Assembly: GCA_018676675.1 (NCBI GenBank) | Contig: JABHEG010000042.1 | Coordinates: 124,001 to 188,000 of the forward strand | DNA from: Lentisphaerota bacterium | GTDB lineage: Bacteria; Verrucomicrobiota; Lentisphaeria; Oligosphaerales; JABHEG01 | Direction of reading: 5' to 3' | Length of the DNA stretch: 64,000 nt | Shown: in pieces, positions 31,798 through 41,510 of the stretch | Numbering within the stretch: position 1 is the first letter of the stretch | Layout: the number at the start of each line of letters is the position of its first letter | The notes under the pieces: model-generated | Told to the model about the DNA's origin: nothing | The model's database searches: none | The model's input: only the letters and a program-made list of their open reading frames with translations | Made by a program: the position numbers and the translations under genes

Positions 31798-34681
31798 GGC
31801 GAAGCTCGACGAGCCGGTAGACGTTCAGGGGAGGAAGCTCAAGGGACACCAAGCCGTCGGTGACAGTGGGGGACAGTTGGACGATGGCATCCTTCTCCGG
31901 GCAGAGCGAATGGGCAGCCAATACGCTGGTTCCCTGACCGACTCTCAGAGCGAGCCTCAGCCCCTTTACCGGTGTGACTGTCTGCTCTGCGACCCCAAGG
32001 CGGACGTTGTAGTTCACCACGTGGATGACCAATCGGTCGGTGGTCGCCGTGGGGAAGGAGCGGTAGGCGCTGATCCGGATGGACTTGAGATCAGTACCAT
32101 CGCGATCCGGCGCCTGCCCCAAGACAGCATGCGTTTTGGCCAGTGTTTCCGCGGCTTCCTGTGCATCCCCGCACCGGGCTACCATCCCGTTCCCCAGAGG
32201 GGATGGTCTGTTCACCGAAGCAGCAAGTGGTCCGGCCCATGCGGTCTGTGCCAGATCGCGCGTTTCCAGGTGCTCGTCCAGGCCTGCAAATTCCCCCACC
32301 ACAACGATTCGGCCTCCCGATCGGGCATAGTCTTCCAGCGCACCCAGCATACGGGGGGAGACGCTGTGCACACGCGGGACAAGTACGGTCTGGTAGCGTC
32401 TGAGGATGGTGGTGGTGGATCTTGTTTCGGGGACCAGGTCGAAGAGAATGTGGTGGTCGGCGAGGGTCCGGGTAAGCTTGCGGACCTCTCCCATGTGAAT
32501 AGGGTTACCGAGCCAGCTCTGCTCCGGCCAGGCGAGCACAGCCACCGTTGCGTGGGAGTCCAGACCGGCAAAGAGCTCCGGATGCCCCTCGAAGAATCGT
32601 CGTCCCTCATTCAGGGCGTCATCGTAAAGGTCGAAACGCGGGCGGAGGAGGAAGCCTCCGCCTCCGCTGAAGGCGCCGCACTCTGCGATGCCCAAGCGAG
32701 CGGCATTGTGATTCAGGACGAACCACGGCTGGCGTTGCGGATAGCCCGGGCGGGACAAGATGATGGGGCGGACACGGCTGTGCAATGACTGGACGAACTT
32801 GTACTCGAAGATGTTGTCGTTGCAGGCTCGTGCACTGATCCCATCCACCACGGGAACCAGCACGGTGCCGGGGTGCGTTCCGTACTCACCGTGGGACTTC
32901 TCGAACATCACGAAATCGGTCTCTGCGAGCCCGCGCTGGATGAAGGCCGGGCGGCCACCGTTCGGGAAGATGATGAACTCTCTCCCGAGCGCGTCACTCC
33001 CGATTCGTTTCAGGGATGCCATCTGCTCCGCCAGTGTCCGGCACCAGAAGCGCTGGATCTCTGCTTTCAGGAGGGAGGCATCTTTGCCCGGGAAGCTGAG
33101 TGTTTTGGAGGAGTGGCCGAAGAGGCGTTTCGTCTCCGCGGGGGCATAGCGTTCGGAGACGAAGTTCCGGAATGCCGCCAGGCAACGGGGGCACTCGCAG
33201 CGTTGTGACGTTCCGTTGTCGACAAAGACCCCATCGAAGTCGCAGCGTGCAACGAAGCGAATCACGTCCGCGAGCCATGTCTTCCATCCGTCGGCTCGCC
33301 AACAGGCGGCGAAGCGGTGGTTCTCCTTGAACGGCGGATAGAACTCCTCAGGGTATTTGTAGCCGTAATAGATGCGTGGCTCTCCCTCCTTTGTGAGCTG
33401 TAGCCACTGGAATGGATCGGCGTTCGGCTTGGACGACAGGCCGAGCCTTTCATACTCCTTCCAGTGGTCATAAAAGCCCCAGAAGCCACTTCGTCGTTCG
33501 GGATCTCCGTTGAGTGTCATGGCACACACGTACGGGGTGATCCAGCGGACCCCCGTTGCGTGGAGTTGTTTCCCCAGCACCTGAAGGGCCGTGATGCGTT
33601 TCTGCACTTCAGCCGCGGAAAGCCGCGCGATGTCATCGCCTTTGCCGTAAGCCTGATTCTCACCACCCAGCGCTCTGACTGGCCCCCAGCCATGGTTGAA
33701 CGGAACGTCCTTTCCAAGATGCAGGAGGGCAGGAGGAGCGCTTGCCACTTTGTCGATGTACTCCGGGTTGGCGACATGTTGGGCTCCGTAGTCAAGGACG
33801 TAGGTGAAGGGCAGTGACGTGTGCCACTGGCTGCCCGTGGTGCGCTCATAGGCTGTGTCCAGTTCTGCCGAACGGATTCCCTTGAAGAGCGGACATGTCG
33901 CCTCTCGGGAGGGGAGACGTGTGCTGGTTCTCACTTTACCCGGCTCATACCGCCAATCTCGGGAGAAACGGGTAGCCCATTGGGGCGTTGGGGCGAGGAA
34001 TGGCGGCAGATGTCGGCCGAGCTCCAAACTGACATCGTCCACGTACATGTTCGGGCTCGTGGGCCGTGATACAGTGATCGACCAGGTGGCACCGTCACTT
34101 GCGGCATCCAACTTCGTCTGCAGTTTGGTCCGCTTGTCGAAATCACCGTCCTCCTCGCGGACGGTCTTTCCCTGCGGGTCGCGCAACGCGATGTGAAGCC
34201 CTTCCCCTTTGACGCTGGCCCGGACCCAGACATTGAAGTAGGTCGTCCCTTTTGGCACGTGGAAATAGAGCGGCCCCCATTCGCCGACCGTTTCCAGGGG
34301 AGCTCGGACCCGGGATCGGTAAGCTCGAGGAACCTTGTTTGCCGACTCCACACGGGCCAGATTCCAGCCGGAGTTCAGCTCAAGTGCGCAGAGGCCATCC
34401 CACGTGCTGGTTGTAGAAATCCGTCCCTGTTGCCCGGGAGCGACACTGAGTTTGAGTGTGGCCCGTCCGTCCGGTGTAAGAAGTCTGGCCTCCAGATCAT
34501 CCTGGTAGGGGCGGTAGCCATGGGCTATACAGGCGACCTCCATGGCGAGGGGAGCTTGGGGAGCCACATCGAGGAGCACATAATTGGCGTGTCGGAGTTT
34601 GGGGGCGATGTATGCCTGCGGTTCGTCTGCCTGCGTGCAGAGCGCGAACAGAATGAGTATGGAAACGAGGCGTGGTCTCAT
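31775..34681 (-). CDS. Large secreted GH42/beta-galactosidase-like protein
   Basis: The 968-residue protein has a signal peptide (residues 1-18, MRPRLVSILILFALCTQA) and a beta-rich N-terminal region (about 25-230). A probable TIM-barrel follows (about 300-700), with GYKYPEEFYPPFKENHRFAACW, FVARCDFDGVFVDNG and CECPRCLAAFRNFVSERYAP. A C-terminal alpha/beta segment (about 760-840: LVPRVHSVSPRMLGALEDYARSGGRIVVVGE) resembles the beta-galactosidase trimerisation (glutamine-amidotransferase-like) domain. The overall plan fits a GH42-like or 'hypothetical glycosyl hydrolase' family; the catalytic pair is not assigned. ATG 34681 has GGAG 7 bases before it. It follows the FHA-MoxR gene by 36 bases. The end overlaps the receiver-kinase gene by 23 bases, convergently. 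Confidence 0.75.
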   Translation of the reverse strand: MRPRLVSILILFALCTQADEPQAYIAPKLRHANYVLLDVAPQAPLAMEVACIAHGYRPYQDDLEARLLTPDGRATLKLSVAPGQQGRISTTSTWDGLCALELNSGWNLARVESANKVPRAYRSRVRAPLETVGEWGPLYFHVPKGTTYFNVWVRASVKGEGLHIALRDPQGKTVREEDGDFDKRTKLQTKLDAASDGATWSITVSRPTSPNMYVDDVSLELGRHLPPFLAPTPQWATRFSRDWRYEPGKVRTSTRLPSREATCPLFKGIRSAELDTAYERTTGSQWHTSLPFTYVLDYGAQHVANPEYIDKVASAPPALLHLGKDVPFNHGWGPVRALGGENQAYGKGDDIARLSAAEVQKRITALQVLGKQLHATGVRWITPYVCAMTLNGDPERRSGFWGFYDHWKEYERLGLSSKPNADPFQWLQLTKEGEPRIYYGYKYPEEFYPPFKENHRFAACWRADGWKTWLADVIRFVARCDFDGVFVDNGTSQRCECPRCLAAFRNFVSERYAPAETKRLFGHSSKTLSFPGKDASLLKAEIQRFWCRTLAEQMASLKRIGSDALGREFIIFPNGGRPAFIQRGLAETDFVMFEKSHGEYGTHPGTVLVPVVDGISARACNDNIFEYKFVQSLHSRVRPIILSRPGYPQRQPWFVLNHNAARLGIAECGAFSGGGGFLLRPRFDLYDDALNEGRRFFEGHPELFAGLDSHATVAVLAWPEQSWLGNPIHMGEVRKLTRTLADHHILFDLVPETRSTTTILRRYQTVLVPRVHSVSPRMLGALEDYARSGGRIVVVGEFAGLDEHLETRDLAQTAWAGPLAASVNRPSPLGNGMVARCGDAQEAAETLAKTHAVLGQAPDRDGTDLKSIRISAYRSFPTATTDRLVIHVVNYNVRLGVAEQTVTPVKGLRLALRVGQGTSVLAAHSLCPEKDAIVQLSPTVTDGLVSLELPPLNVYRLVELRLNSPNQP

Positions 34682-34717
34682 CAGATAACTCCAGGGCTTG
34701 TCGACTGTCGTGCTCGA

Positions 34718-36115
34718 TTAGTAGTCGCTCGGATCCGGCTCGGGAACAGCCACCAGGAGCTGCTGAACCAGGTCATCTGGCCCGATGCCTTCGGAGTCCG
34801 CCGTGAAGTTGGTGAAAATGCGGTGTCGCAGTACCGGAAGGGCGAGGGCCTTGACGTCTTCGCAGCTGACATTCAAGCGTCCATGCAGCACCGAACGGGC
34901 CTTGGCTCCCAAGACCAGGAACTGCGCCGCTCGCGGGCCTGCACCGCAGAATACGTTGTCCTGGATGAACTGCGGGGCGCTTTCGCATTTCGGGCGCGTG
35001 CTTCGGACAAGTCGCGTGGCGTATTTCAGCACGTGCCGGCTGACGGGCAACTCGCGCACATAGTTCTGAATGCCGATCAGGTCCTGGGCGGACAGCACCT
35101 GTTTCAGGTCAACGCTCTGCTTGATGGTCGTGGCCTCGACGATCTGCTCTTCCTCATCTTCGGTAGGATAGTCCACCATGATGTTGAACATGAAGCGATC
35201 CAACTGTGCTTCGGGGAGGGGGTAGGTGCCCTCCTGTTCCAGTGGGTTCTGAGTGGCAAGCACAAAGAACGGCGGGGGCAGGGGGAATACATGGTTGGCG
35301 ACGGTAACCTGGCGCTCCTGCATCGCCTCAAGCAACGCTGCCTGTGTCTTTGGGGGGGTACGGTTGATCTCGTCAGCGAGGAGGAGGTTGGCGAAAATAG
35401 GTCCTTTGATGAAGCGGAACGTCTTCTGATTGGTGGTCTCGTTGATTTCGAGAACATCCGTACCGATGATGTCAGATGGCATCAGATCGGGCGTGAACTG
35501 AATACGCTTAAACTGAAGACGGAGAATATTGGACAGCGTGCTCACCATCAGGGTTTTGGCGAGACCGGGGAGTCCGATCATGAGGCAGTGTCCGCCCGCC
35601 GCGATCGCGATCAGAAGTTCCTCCAGCACGGCCCGTTGCCCGACGATCATGCGCCCAAATTCGCTCTCAATAGAGGCGTAGACGTCCGCCATCTGCTGGA
35701 TATTCTCGATCATCCCAACATCCATTTGGCCGGCGTCGCCGACCTGGGTTGCCGTGCCGATGGAGACCTCAAACTCGTCAACATCCGGCTCGGAATCTCC
35801 CCCGGTAATAGAGATATCCTGGTCTCCGAAATCCGCATCGAACAGGGTCATAATGGTGCCGAGCTGCAGCTTGGTCTGATGATTGAGCTCGGCTCGCTTG
35901 ACCTTGTCGCCCTCAATGAAGACGCCGTTTTGGCTCCCCAGATCCTCGATGAACCACGTCCCATCGACCAGATCGATGGCCGCATGGTTCCGAGAGATGC
36001 TCCCCTGGGAAAGACGGATGTCACACTCCGGCCCCCGCCCGATAATGAGTCTGCCGCCGTCGATCTGAAACTTGCGCCCGGAATCCGGACCTTCGAGGAT
36101 TTCGAGTTTCGCCAT
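34718..36115 (-). CDS. FHA domain - MoxR-type AAA+ ATPase
   Basis: The 465-residue protein begins with a forkhead-associated domain (about 1-90: [43 protein letters not shown]) that binds phosphothreonine. After an acidic linker comes a MoxR AAA+ module (about 145-460): [18 protein letters not shown], Walker [22 protein letters not shown], Walker [26 protein letters not shown], sensor [23 protein letters not shown]. MoxR ATPases act as chaperones with VWA proteins such as the DUF58 and BatA-like proteins encoded upstream on the same strand. The FHA domain implies phosphorylation-dependent partner choice; a Ser/Thr kinase is encoded next door on the other strand (30550-31797). It is 50 bases downstream of the secreted-unknown gene. 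Confidence 0.93.
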   Translation of the reverse strand: MAKLEILEGPDSGRKFQIDGGRLIIGRGPECDIRLSQGSISRNHAAIDLVDGTWFIEDLGSQNGVFIEGDKVKRAELNHQTKLQLGTIMTLFDADFGDQDISITGGDSEPDVDEFEVSIGTATQVGDAGQMDVGMIENIQQMADVYASIESEFGRMIVGQRAVLEELLIAIAAGGHCLMIGLPGLAKTLMVSTLSNILRLQFKRIQFTPDLMPSDIIGTDVLEINETTNQKTFRFIKGPIFANLLLADEINRTPPKTQAALLEAMQERQVTVANHVFPLPPPFFVLATQNPLEQEGTYPLPEAQLDRFMFNIMVDYPTEDEEEQIVEATTIKQSVDLKQVLSAQDLIGIQNYVRELPVSRHVLKYATRLVRSTRPKCESAPQFIQDNVFCGAGPRAAQFLVLGAKARSVLHGRLNVSCEDVKALALPVLRHRIFTNFTADSEGIGPDDLVQQLLVAVPEPDPSDY

Positions 36116-36165
36116 TCGCCGCTGCCCTTGTATGAAGCCTGCCCGTGACGGGCTTGCTGGCTCTG

Positions 36166-36981
36166 CTATGGGGTGTCAGGGAGTGTAATCGGGCCGACCA
36201 CTTTCTTTCTGGTGCCGACGCGGATTCCTTGCAGTTCCGGGGTGAACTGGTGCTTGAAGTATACCTTGTTCGGGAGTTCGTCCCGGTAGAACTGTTGACG
36301 TGTGACAACCTGCCATCCCGATCCCTCGCGCTTTCCGCGTTCGACCCAGCAGATGTCGATACTGTGGACGCTGCCTTTGAGGACATCGCCACTCTCGGCG
36401 AACGCCTTGCCCAAGCGCATCTGTTGAAGCAGGACACAAGCTTTGATGCCATCACTTTCGAAGCGCTCGAACTGCTTGCCGTCGAAGAACCCTTCCCAGC
36501 CTCCGATCCGGTCCTTGCGTGGGCCGAGGCTCTCCTTGATTTCCTCAAAATACGAGGCTGGAGCCTTATCAGGGTGACTGCCTTTCAGGAGGGCGACGCC
36601 TTCGTGAAGCGTCATCGACTTCGGCTGCACCACAACCAGGTCATACTTGTCCGCCGGGAGGTGCCAGAAAATCACTTTCTCACCGTGGTCAACGTTCTTC
36701 CCAAGGTAGGGTTTGAAGATCTGACGGTCTTTCTCCGATGTTCCCTGGCGGCTTTTCCGGATCTTGCGGTAGCGGTGTCCATAGGCGATGACCATTCGGC
36801 CCTCTTCTCCCCGGTTGAACGAGACGACGAGGGAGCCCTTGAAGCGTTCCGGGTTCTCCGGATTGGCATACAGGTAGCTGCCAATGCGCACGTTTCCGCC
36901 AGCGAGCAAGGCCTGTGACGTGACCATCGCTCCCCCGAGGATGACCTGGAACACGTAGAGTAACGGCACGCTCTTGGTCAT
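36166..36981 (-). CDS. Secreted protein of unknown function (Bat/MoxR cluster)
   Basis: The 271-residue protein has an N-terminal hydrophobic signal (residues 5-24, [20 protein letters not shown]) followed by a beta-rich domain. No known motif stands out; short stretches such as [39 protein letters not shown] and [17 protein letters not shown] suggest a compact folded protein. It overlaps the upstream TPR gene by 4 bases (ATGA, 36978-36981), so the two are translationally coupled and their products probably work together in the envelope. I do not recognise a family. Confidence 0.6.
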   Translation of the reverse strand: MTKSVPLLYVFQVILGGAMVTSQALLAGGNVRIGSYLYANPENPERFKGSLVVSFNRGEEGRMVIAYGHRYRKIRKSRQGTSEKDRQIFKPYLGKNVDHGEKVIFWHLPADKYDLVVVQPKSMTLHEGVALLKGSHPDKAPASYFEEIKESLGPRKDRIGGWEGFFDGKQFERFESDGIKACVLLQQMRLGKAFAESGDVLKGSVHSIDICWVERGKREGSGWQVVTRQQFYRDELPNKVYFKHQFTPELQGIRVGTRKKVVGPITLPDTP

Positions 36982-39005
36982 CGCACCAACTCCTTGGCCG
37001 ACTTGGCGGCCGGGTGGTTTGGGAATTCCTTAACGATACGCAGAAGAATCTCGTTGGCTTTGCGGTTGTCCCCCGCTTCCTGGCAGATGCGGGCCCGTTC
37101 CAGTTCCACGTCCGGCAGATTTGGCAGGAGTGGATCCAGCAGGATGGCGCCATCGAGTTCGCCCAAAGCCCCATCGAGCCACCCGAGGCGTCGCCACATC
37201 CGGGCGCGCGCCAGGCTCAAGCTCCCGTTCAAACGGTCGTTTGGCGCGAGCGCCTGCCACTCGCTGAGCTTCGCCCGGGCATCGACAACGAAACCGCCCT
37301 TCACCAAGTCGGCAACGCGCTGACGGAGCGCATTCGACTTGACGGCGGCATAGCGTGCCTGCTTGCCCAGTTCACGGCCGGAGAGAAGGTCTTCCATGTA
37401 CTGTTTGGCTTGTTCTTCCCTGCCTTGCTGGAGGGCAAGGTCGAGTTGCAGAACAACCGGGGTCTTCGAACTGCCGGGAAGTTCTCTCTGCATGTGTCTC
37501 AGGAGCTTCTCTGCACGCTCGAAATCGCGTTGTCTGAAAACGATGAATTCGGCATACTCCTGGGCCCTTTTCTCCCAGTCACTCTTGCTCAGGTCCTCAC
37601 GGAGAAGCAGTTCGTATGCTTTGCCGGCTTTCCCCGGGAAGTTCTTGGCCGCCGACCGAGCCATTACTTCCAAGACCTTGCGGCGAGTTTTCGCAGCGAG
37701 CTTCCCGTCGAGTGCGGCTTCACAGAAGGGGATCACGTCCTCGTTCAGTTCCCGGTGCTGGAGAAAGTCGATGCATCCGAGGAGGGTACGGCAGGAAAGA
37801 CCCTTGATGTTCTGGGAGAGCATTGAGGCGGAATAGCTCATGAAGGCCTTGGTGTCTGCGAGGCGAACCTGCTTTGGCGGTGTTTCGGGGAAGGTGACCA
37901 CGCCGGCGGCCTTGGCACGTCCCTGGGACACCTGGAGCTTGCAGTTACCCAGGCCCACGAAGATCTTCCGGACTGCCCCCCCCTGGAGTTGGTCTCCGTC
38001 CTCAAAGTTCCATGTCGCCTTCTCTTTGGTGTACGTCCCTAACTCGACCTCGGTGTAGTGAGTGTTCAGATAGCTGGCGTAGGAGAGGTGTCGATACCAG
38101 AACAGTGGGGTGGTCTGGTCCTGATGGCGTGAGTCCACCAGCGTGAGCTTCGTCTTCCCGGGCTGGACAAAGTCCCCTGGTTTCAGGACATGCTTGTTCT
38201 TTCCGGAGATCCAGCGGGCCACAACGGCCATCAACGTCCCTCCGAAGTCGACAACTACACACTTGAACGCGTTTGCTCCCGCTTTCAGGGGGACGGCTTT
38301 CCGGCACTCCCCCCGCACGGCGTCCCTGGCCCAGTGCCTGCCATCCCGAGCAAGCAGAAGGGCGTCGTTCACGAAGACGTATCCGGCATCATCGCTCACG
38401 AGCATCAGGGTTTGGTGACCGACTATGGGGACATTCAGGTATCCTTCGAAGATGAGGATACATGCGTCACTGGCGTCGGCGGGATTGCAGGCCAGTTGAA
38501 CAGTGTTGGTGAACACTCGGGCGATCCGTTTCGAGTTGGGCAGGAGTGCCTGGATCTGCTTGAGGTTGCCATTGGGGCCTTTGGGCAGTGTGCGTATATC
38601 GAGGGTCAGGCTGGCGAGGAACTTACCCTTGTGCTGGGGGGCATTGATACCTGAGCCGAAATAGACGAATACGCGTTTGCCGACAGGTGGGGGGGCTACG
38701 AGGGCGATAGCGGAGTTGTGGACGGATTGTCCGAGGGGCAGCACTGACAGCTGCGTGCCGCGTTCGTCGTAGGCGAAAAAGTCGCTGCCATCCGGTTTCC
38801 CGGTCCCACACACTGGTACGGAGACGGCGATTCCAGCTTTCCGATGGTTGGGCTTCGTCTGAACCTGGAGTTCCGCGCGGTAGGGGGATCGTGAGTGGTG
38901 CCAGGTCACGCGGGGAGCTGCATGTGTGGGAAAGGCGCTGTTGAGGAAACAAACCACCGGCAGGAGCAGGCACCAACCGTGCGTTGTGGATTGCCTCTGT
39001 ACCAT
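36978..39005 (-). CDS. Secreted TPR protein with PA14/DUF2341-like N-terminus
   Basis: The 675-residue protein has a signal peptide (residues 1-29, LLPVVCFLNSAFPTHA) and N-terminal beta domains. The first carries YRAELQVQTKPNHRKAGIAVSVPV, and a later part (about 190-270: LMLVSDDAGYVFVNDALLLARDG) resembles a PA14/GLEYA carbohydrate-binding domain. From about residue 470 it is helical with TPR-like repeats (KAYELLLREDLSKSDW, FERAEKLLRHMQREL, LGWLDGALGELDGAILLDP, ANEILLRIVKEFPNHPAAKSA). TPR proteins (BatE/BatC type) are regular members of MoxR-BatA operons and scaffold the VWA proteins in the periplasm. It lies 67 bases downstream of the PBP2 gene and overlaps the next gene by 4 bases. Confidence 0.75.
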   Translation of the reverse strand: MVQRQSTTHGWCLLLPVVCFLNSAFPTHAAPRVTWHHSRSPYRAELQVQTKPNHRKAGIAVSVPVCGTGKPDGSDFFAYDERGTQLSVLPLGQSVHNSAIALVAPPPVGKRVFVYFGSGINAPQHKGKFLASLTLDIRTLPKGPNGNLKQIQALLPNSKRIARVFTNTVQLACNPADASDACILIFEGYLNVPIVGHQTLMLVSDDAGYVFVNDALLLARDGRHWARDAVRGECRKAVPLKAGANAFKCVVVDFGGTLMAVVARWISGKNKHVLKPGDFVQPGKTKLTLVDSRHQDQTTPLFWYRHLSYASYLNTHYTEVELGTYTKEKATWNFEDGDQLQGGAVRKIFVGLGNCKLQVSQGRAKAAGVVTFPETPPKQVRLADTKAFMSYSASMLSQNIKGLSCRTLLGCIDFLQHRELNEDVIPFCEAALDGKLAAKTRRKVLEVMARSAAKNFPGKAGKAYELLLREDLSKSDWEKRAQEYAEFIVFRQRDFERAEKLLRHMQRELPGSSKTPVVLQLDLALQQGREEQAKQYMEDLLSGRELGKQARYAAVKSNALRQRVADLVKGGFVVDARAKLSEWQALAPNDRLNGSLSLARARMWRRLGWLDGALGELDGAILLDPLLPNLPDVELERARICQEAGDNRKANEILLRIVKEFPNHPAAKSAKELVR

Positions 39006-39072
39006 GCCCGGGCACTTTCCTGATTCGGGAACTCGCGTTAGGTTGGCTACAATAGAAGCAGGGCTATGCGTT

Positions 39073-40899
39073 TCAAGGGGCAGTCACCCCTGTGGCGAGG
39101 GAGTCGTTCCCCAGCCACTCGGTGAGAAAACGGCCTGCAACCGGGGCGGCCGTTCTTCCACCTGATGCTCCCCGTTCAATGAGGAGCGCCACGGCGAACT
39201 CCGGCTTCTCCGCCGGGGCGAAACCGATGAACCAGGTGTGCTTGTGCCGATTCGCCCCGGAGCCAACTTCAGCCGTGCCTGTCTTCCCGGCAAGCGAGAT
39301 GACCCGTGTCCGGGCCGCCTTGGCCGTTCCGTTGGCGGCGTTCACCGCCTGGTACATGCCTTCGCGGACGAGGCGCAGATGCTCTTGATCGACGGGAAGC
39401 CGGTGTTGGACGACAGGGGCGGCATTCTTGCAGATCGCCCCTTCGCTCGTGCGAACCGACTGGACAAGATACGGCCGTAGGACGTTTCCTCCGTTGGCAA
39501 TCGCGGCCGTGTAGATCGCGACTTGCAGGGGGCTCACGGCGATCGCGCCTTGTCCGATAGAAGCGTAGGCGGTATCGATAGCGATCCAGTTTCGTCTCCA
39601 CTTTTCGACGGCGAAGCCCCGTGAAGGAAGCAATCCTGCGCCTGCTCCGGGGAGATCAATATCCGGACTGTTGCCGATGCCGGCGGCTTTGAGGAGGGGG
39701 GACAAGCTGTCGATGCCGACCTCCATTCCCGCGTGTATGAAGTACGGGTTGCAGGAGAAGGCGATTGCATGCACGAGATCGAGTGGACCGTGTCCTGCTC
39801 GGTGCCAGCAGTGGATCTTCTTCTTGCCGATCAGGTATGCCCCGTTGCAGGTGATGAGCTCGCGTGGATTGATCGCGTCGGTCTGAAGGGCAGCCAGGGC
39901 GATGAGTGGCTTAATGACTGAGCCGGGCGTGTAGCCCGCGCTCAACGCTCGGTTCATAAGCGGGCGGTTGACGTTGTCCACCCCCAGTTTTGCGTATCGG
40001 GCAGCGCTGAGTGTGGCGAGATCATAGGTTGGGGAAGACGCAAGGGCGAGGATGGCGCCCGTGTGCACATTCATTGCAACCAGCGCGCCGCGGTGGGCAT
40101 GCATGACCTGGGCGGCCGCCTGCTGGCAGGTGATATCCAGAGAGAGAATCAAGTCTTTGCCGTCCTGAGGAGGGAGAGGGCGTCCCAAGACCTCATGGGC
40201 AAAGCCGAGCATATTCACTCGCACGATCTTCATTCCTCCGTTTCCGCTGAGTTCCGTGTCATACTGCCGTTCCAGTCCAGTTCGACCGCGCAACTCAAGA
40301 ACGGGGAATGACGAGCGCGTCTGCTCAAGGCGGTCAGGCGGCTTCGTTCGCCCGGTCAATCCCAGAACGTGGGTGCAAACGCCGGGGAAGGGATAATGGC
40401 GGCAGATTCCTGGGACGATTTCCATGCCTGGAACGGGGGGGATAAGCTCCGACGCCTTGGCCAGCTCCGCGGGGGTCAGCCTGGTGAAAATCGGGAGTGG
40501 CAGCGCGGGGCGGTGGGTAAGGTGAATGGCGAGTTTCCGCGGCGTCACTGGTGAGGGGCGCTGGAGGACGGATGCCAACGTCTCTATCCGCTCAAGGATG
40601 TAGTTTTCCGTGTGTGATCTGTGCCCGGGCCGACGCATCTCAGACACATGCAGGACCACGTCGTAAGCTGGCGCATTGTCGACCACCACCACGCCGTTTC
40701 GGTCGAAGATCCGTCCGCGCACCGGGCTGAGGCGTATACGTCGTATGCTCTGGCGTTTGATGGTTTGTATGTGGTCGGCACCATGGCGGACCTGGACTCG
40801 CCACAGCAGCGCAATGAGGAGGGAGAGAGCAGCAACGAAGGCAAGCCCCACCAGTTGGAGACGGGGATTGATCGAGTGTTTGGGGTCGGGATCACTCAT
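39073..40899 (-). CDS. mrdA: Penicillin-binding protein 2 (elongation transpeptidase)
   Basis: The 608-residue class-B PBP crosslinks peptidoglycan in the elongasome. It has an N-terminal membrane anchor (about 14-34), the pedestal/dimerisation domain with RGRIFDRNGVVV, and the transpeptidase domain with S327-VIK (AGYTPGSVIKPL), SCN (382-384) and KTGTAE (539-544); all three catalytic motifs are intact. GRTGLERQYDTELSG and the overall length match PBP2 (MrdA; E. coli 633 residues) rather than PBP3. The MreD-like gene lies 80 bases upstream on the same strand, the usual mreD-mrdA order, but rodA and mreBC are not in the window. Instead, MoxR/VWA genes flank the pair. Confidence 0.93.
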   Translation of the reverse strand: MSDPDPKHSINPRLQLVGLAFVAALSLLIALLWRVQVRHGADHIQTIKRQSIRRIRLSPVRGRIFDRNGVVVVDNAPAYDVVLHVSEMRRPGHRSHTENYILERIETLASVLQRPSPVTPRKLAIHLTHRPALPLPIFTRLTPAELAKASELIPPVPGMEIVPGICRHYPFPGVCTHVLGLTGRTKPPDRLEQTRSSFPVLELRGRTGLERQYDTELSGNGGMKIVRVNMLGFAHEVLGRPLPPQDGKDLILSLDITCQQAAAQVMHAHRGALVAMNVHTGAILALASSPTYDLATLSAARYAKLGVDNVNRPLMNRALSAGYTPGSVIKPLIALAALQTDAINPRELITCNGAYLIGKKKIHCWHRAGHGPLDLVHAIAFSCNPYFIHAGMEVGIDSLSPLLKAAGIGNSPDIDLPGAGAGLLPSRGFAVEKWRRNWIAIDTAYASIGQGAIAVSPLQVAIYTAAIANGGNVLRPYLVQSVRTSEGAICKNAAPVVQHRLPVDQEHLRLVREGMYQAVNAANGTAKAARTRVISLAGKTGTAEVGSGANRHKHTWFIGFAPAEKPEFAVALLIERGASGGRTAAPVAGRFLTEWLGNDSLATGVTAP

Positions 40900-40979
40900 G
40901 CTTCAGGGTGGCGGCATCATGTTGGTGGTCTGTGAGAGGCAGGCAGTTGCTCTCGTTGGAGTTGGCATCAGGTCGTTCA

Positions 40980-41507
40980 TCAGTTGTGACGGCTGGGATC
41001 CAGGTGTTCTTGGATGTCGCGGAAACATGGCAGTTCCAGCCGGGCTGCCGAATGGTCCAGGGCAGCAATCCACAGCGGGGCAGAGATCACTCCGAGGAGG
41101 AGTGTGCTCCCCCATACCCAGGCACAATGCAGCACGAATGCCCAGGTAAAGGACTCGAATGGCACGATGAGGCAGAGAACCACCGCCGTTCCTGTCGCCC
41201 CACCCAATATGGCCCCGGGCAGCGCCTGAACTCCCGGTGTCTTGCAGTCTCCATGCCGTCGCCAGAACAGGGCTAGAACTGCGGCCATCGGGACCAAGAG
41301 GACCGTGATAGGTACGGATCGCATCAGGAACAGGTCCAGAAGGACGGCAGCCCCAAGCCCGCAAAAGAGGGGGCGCCGCCATCCGAGCAGGACGACGAAA
41401 TAGAAGGTCGTTATCGCGACGAGCGGGATGTCTCCCCCCACGCGTGCGCTGAGCAATTCACCGCAGATTGCCCCAAAGGTACAAATTCCCAACCAAAACC
41501 ATATCAT
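40980..41507 (-). CDS. mreD: MreD-like rod-shape membrane protein
   Basis: The 175-residue protein has about five hydrophobic segments and little else: FWLGICTFGAICGELL, LVAITTFYFVVLLG, FCGLGAAVLLDLFLM, GGATGTAVVLCLIVPF and WVWGSTLLLGVISAPLW. The GLGAAVLLDL stretch and its place directly before mrdA fit MreD, a poorly conserved elongasome protein; the assignment rests mainly on position. It starts 3 bases after the stop of the upstream VWA gene without a clear Shine-Dalgarno site, so it is likely translated by coupling. It could be another small membrane protein if the mrdA link is coincidental. Confidence 0.65.
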   Translation of the reverse strand: MIWFWLGICTFGAICGELLSARVGGDIPLVAITTFYFVVLLGWRRPLFCGLGAAVLLDLFLMRSVPITVLLVPMAAVLALFWRRHGDCKTPGVQALPGAILGGATGTAVVLCLIVPFESFTWAFVLHCAWVWGSTLLLGVISAPLWIAALDHSAARLELPCFRDIQEHLDPSRHN

Positions 41508-41510
41508 CGG

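Noticed and set aside
34193-36148. 651-codon plus-strand ORF covering the FHA-MoxR gene
   Set aside because: It is antisense to a gene with intact FHA and Walker motifs. The plus-strand translation shows no known domain.
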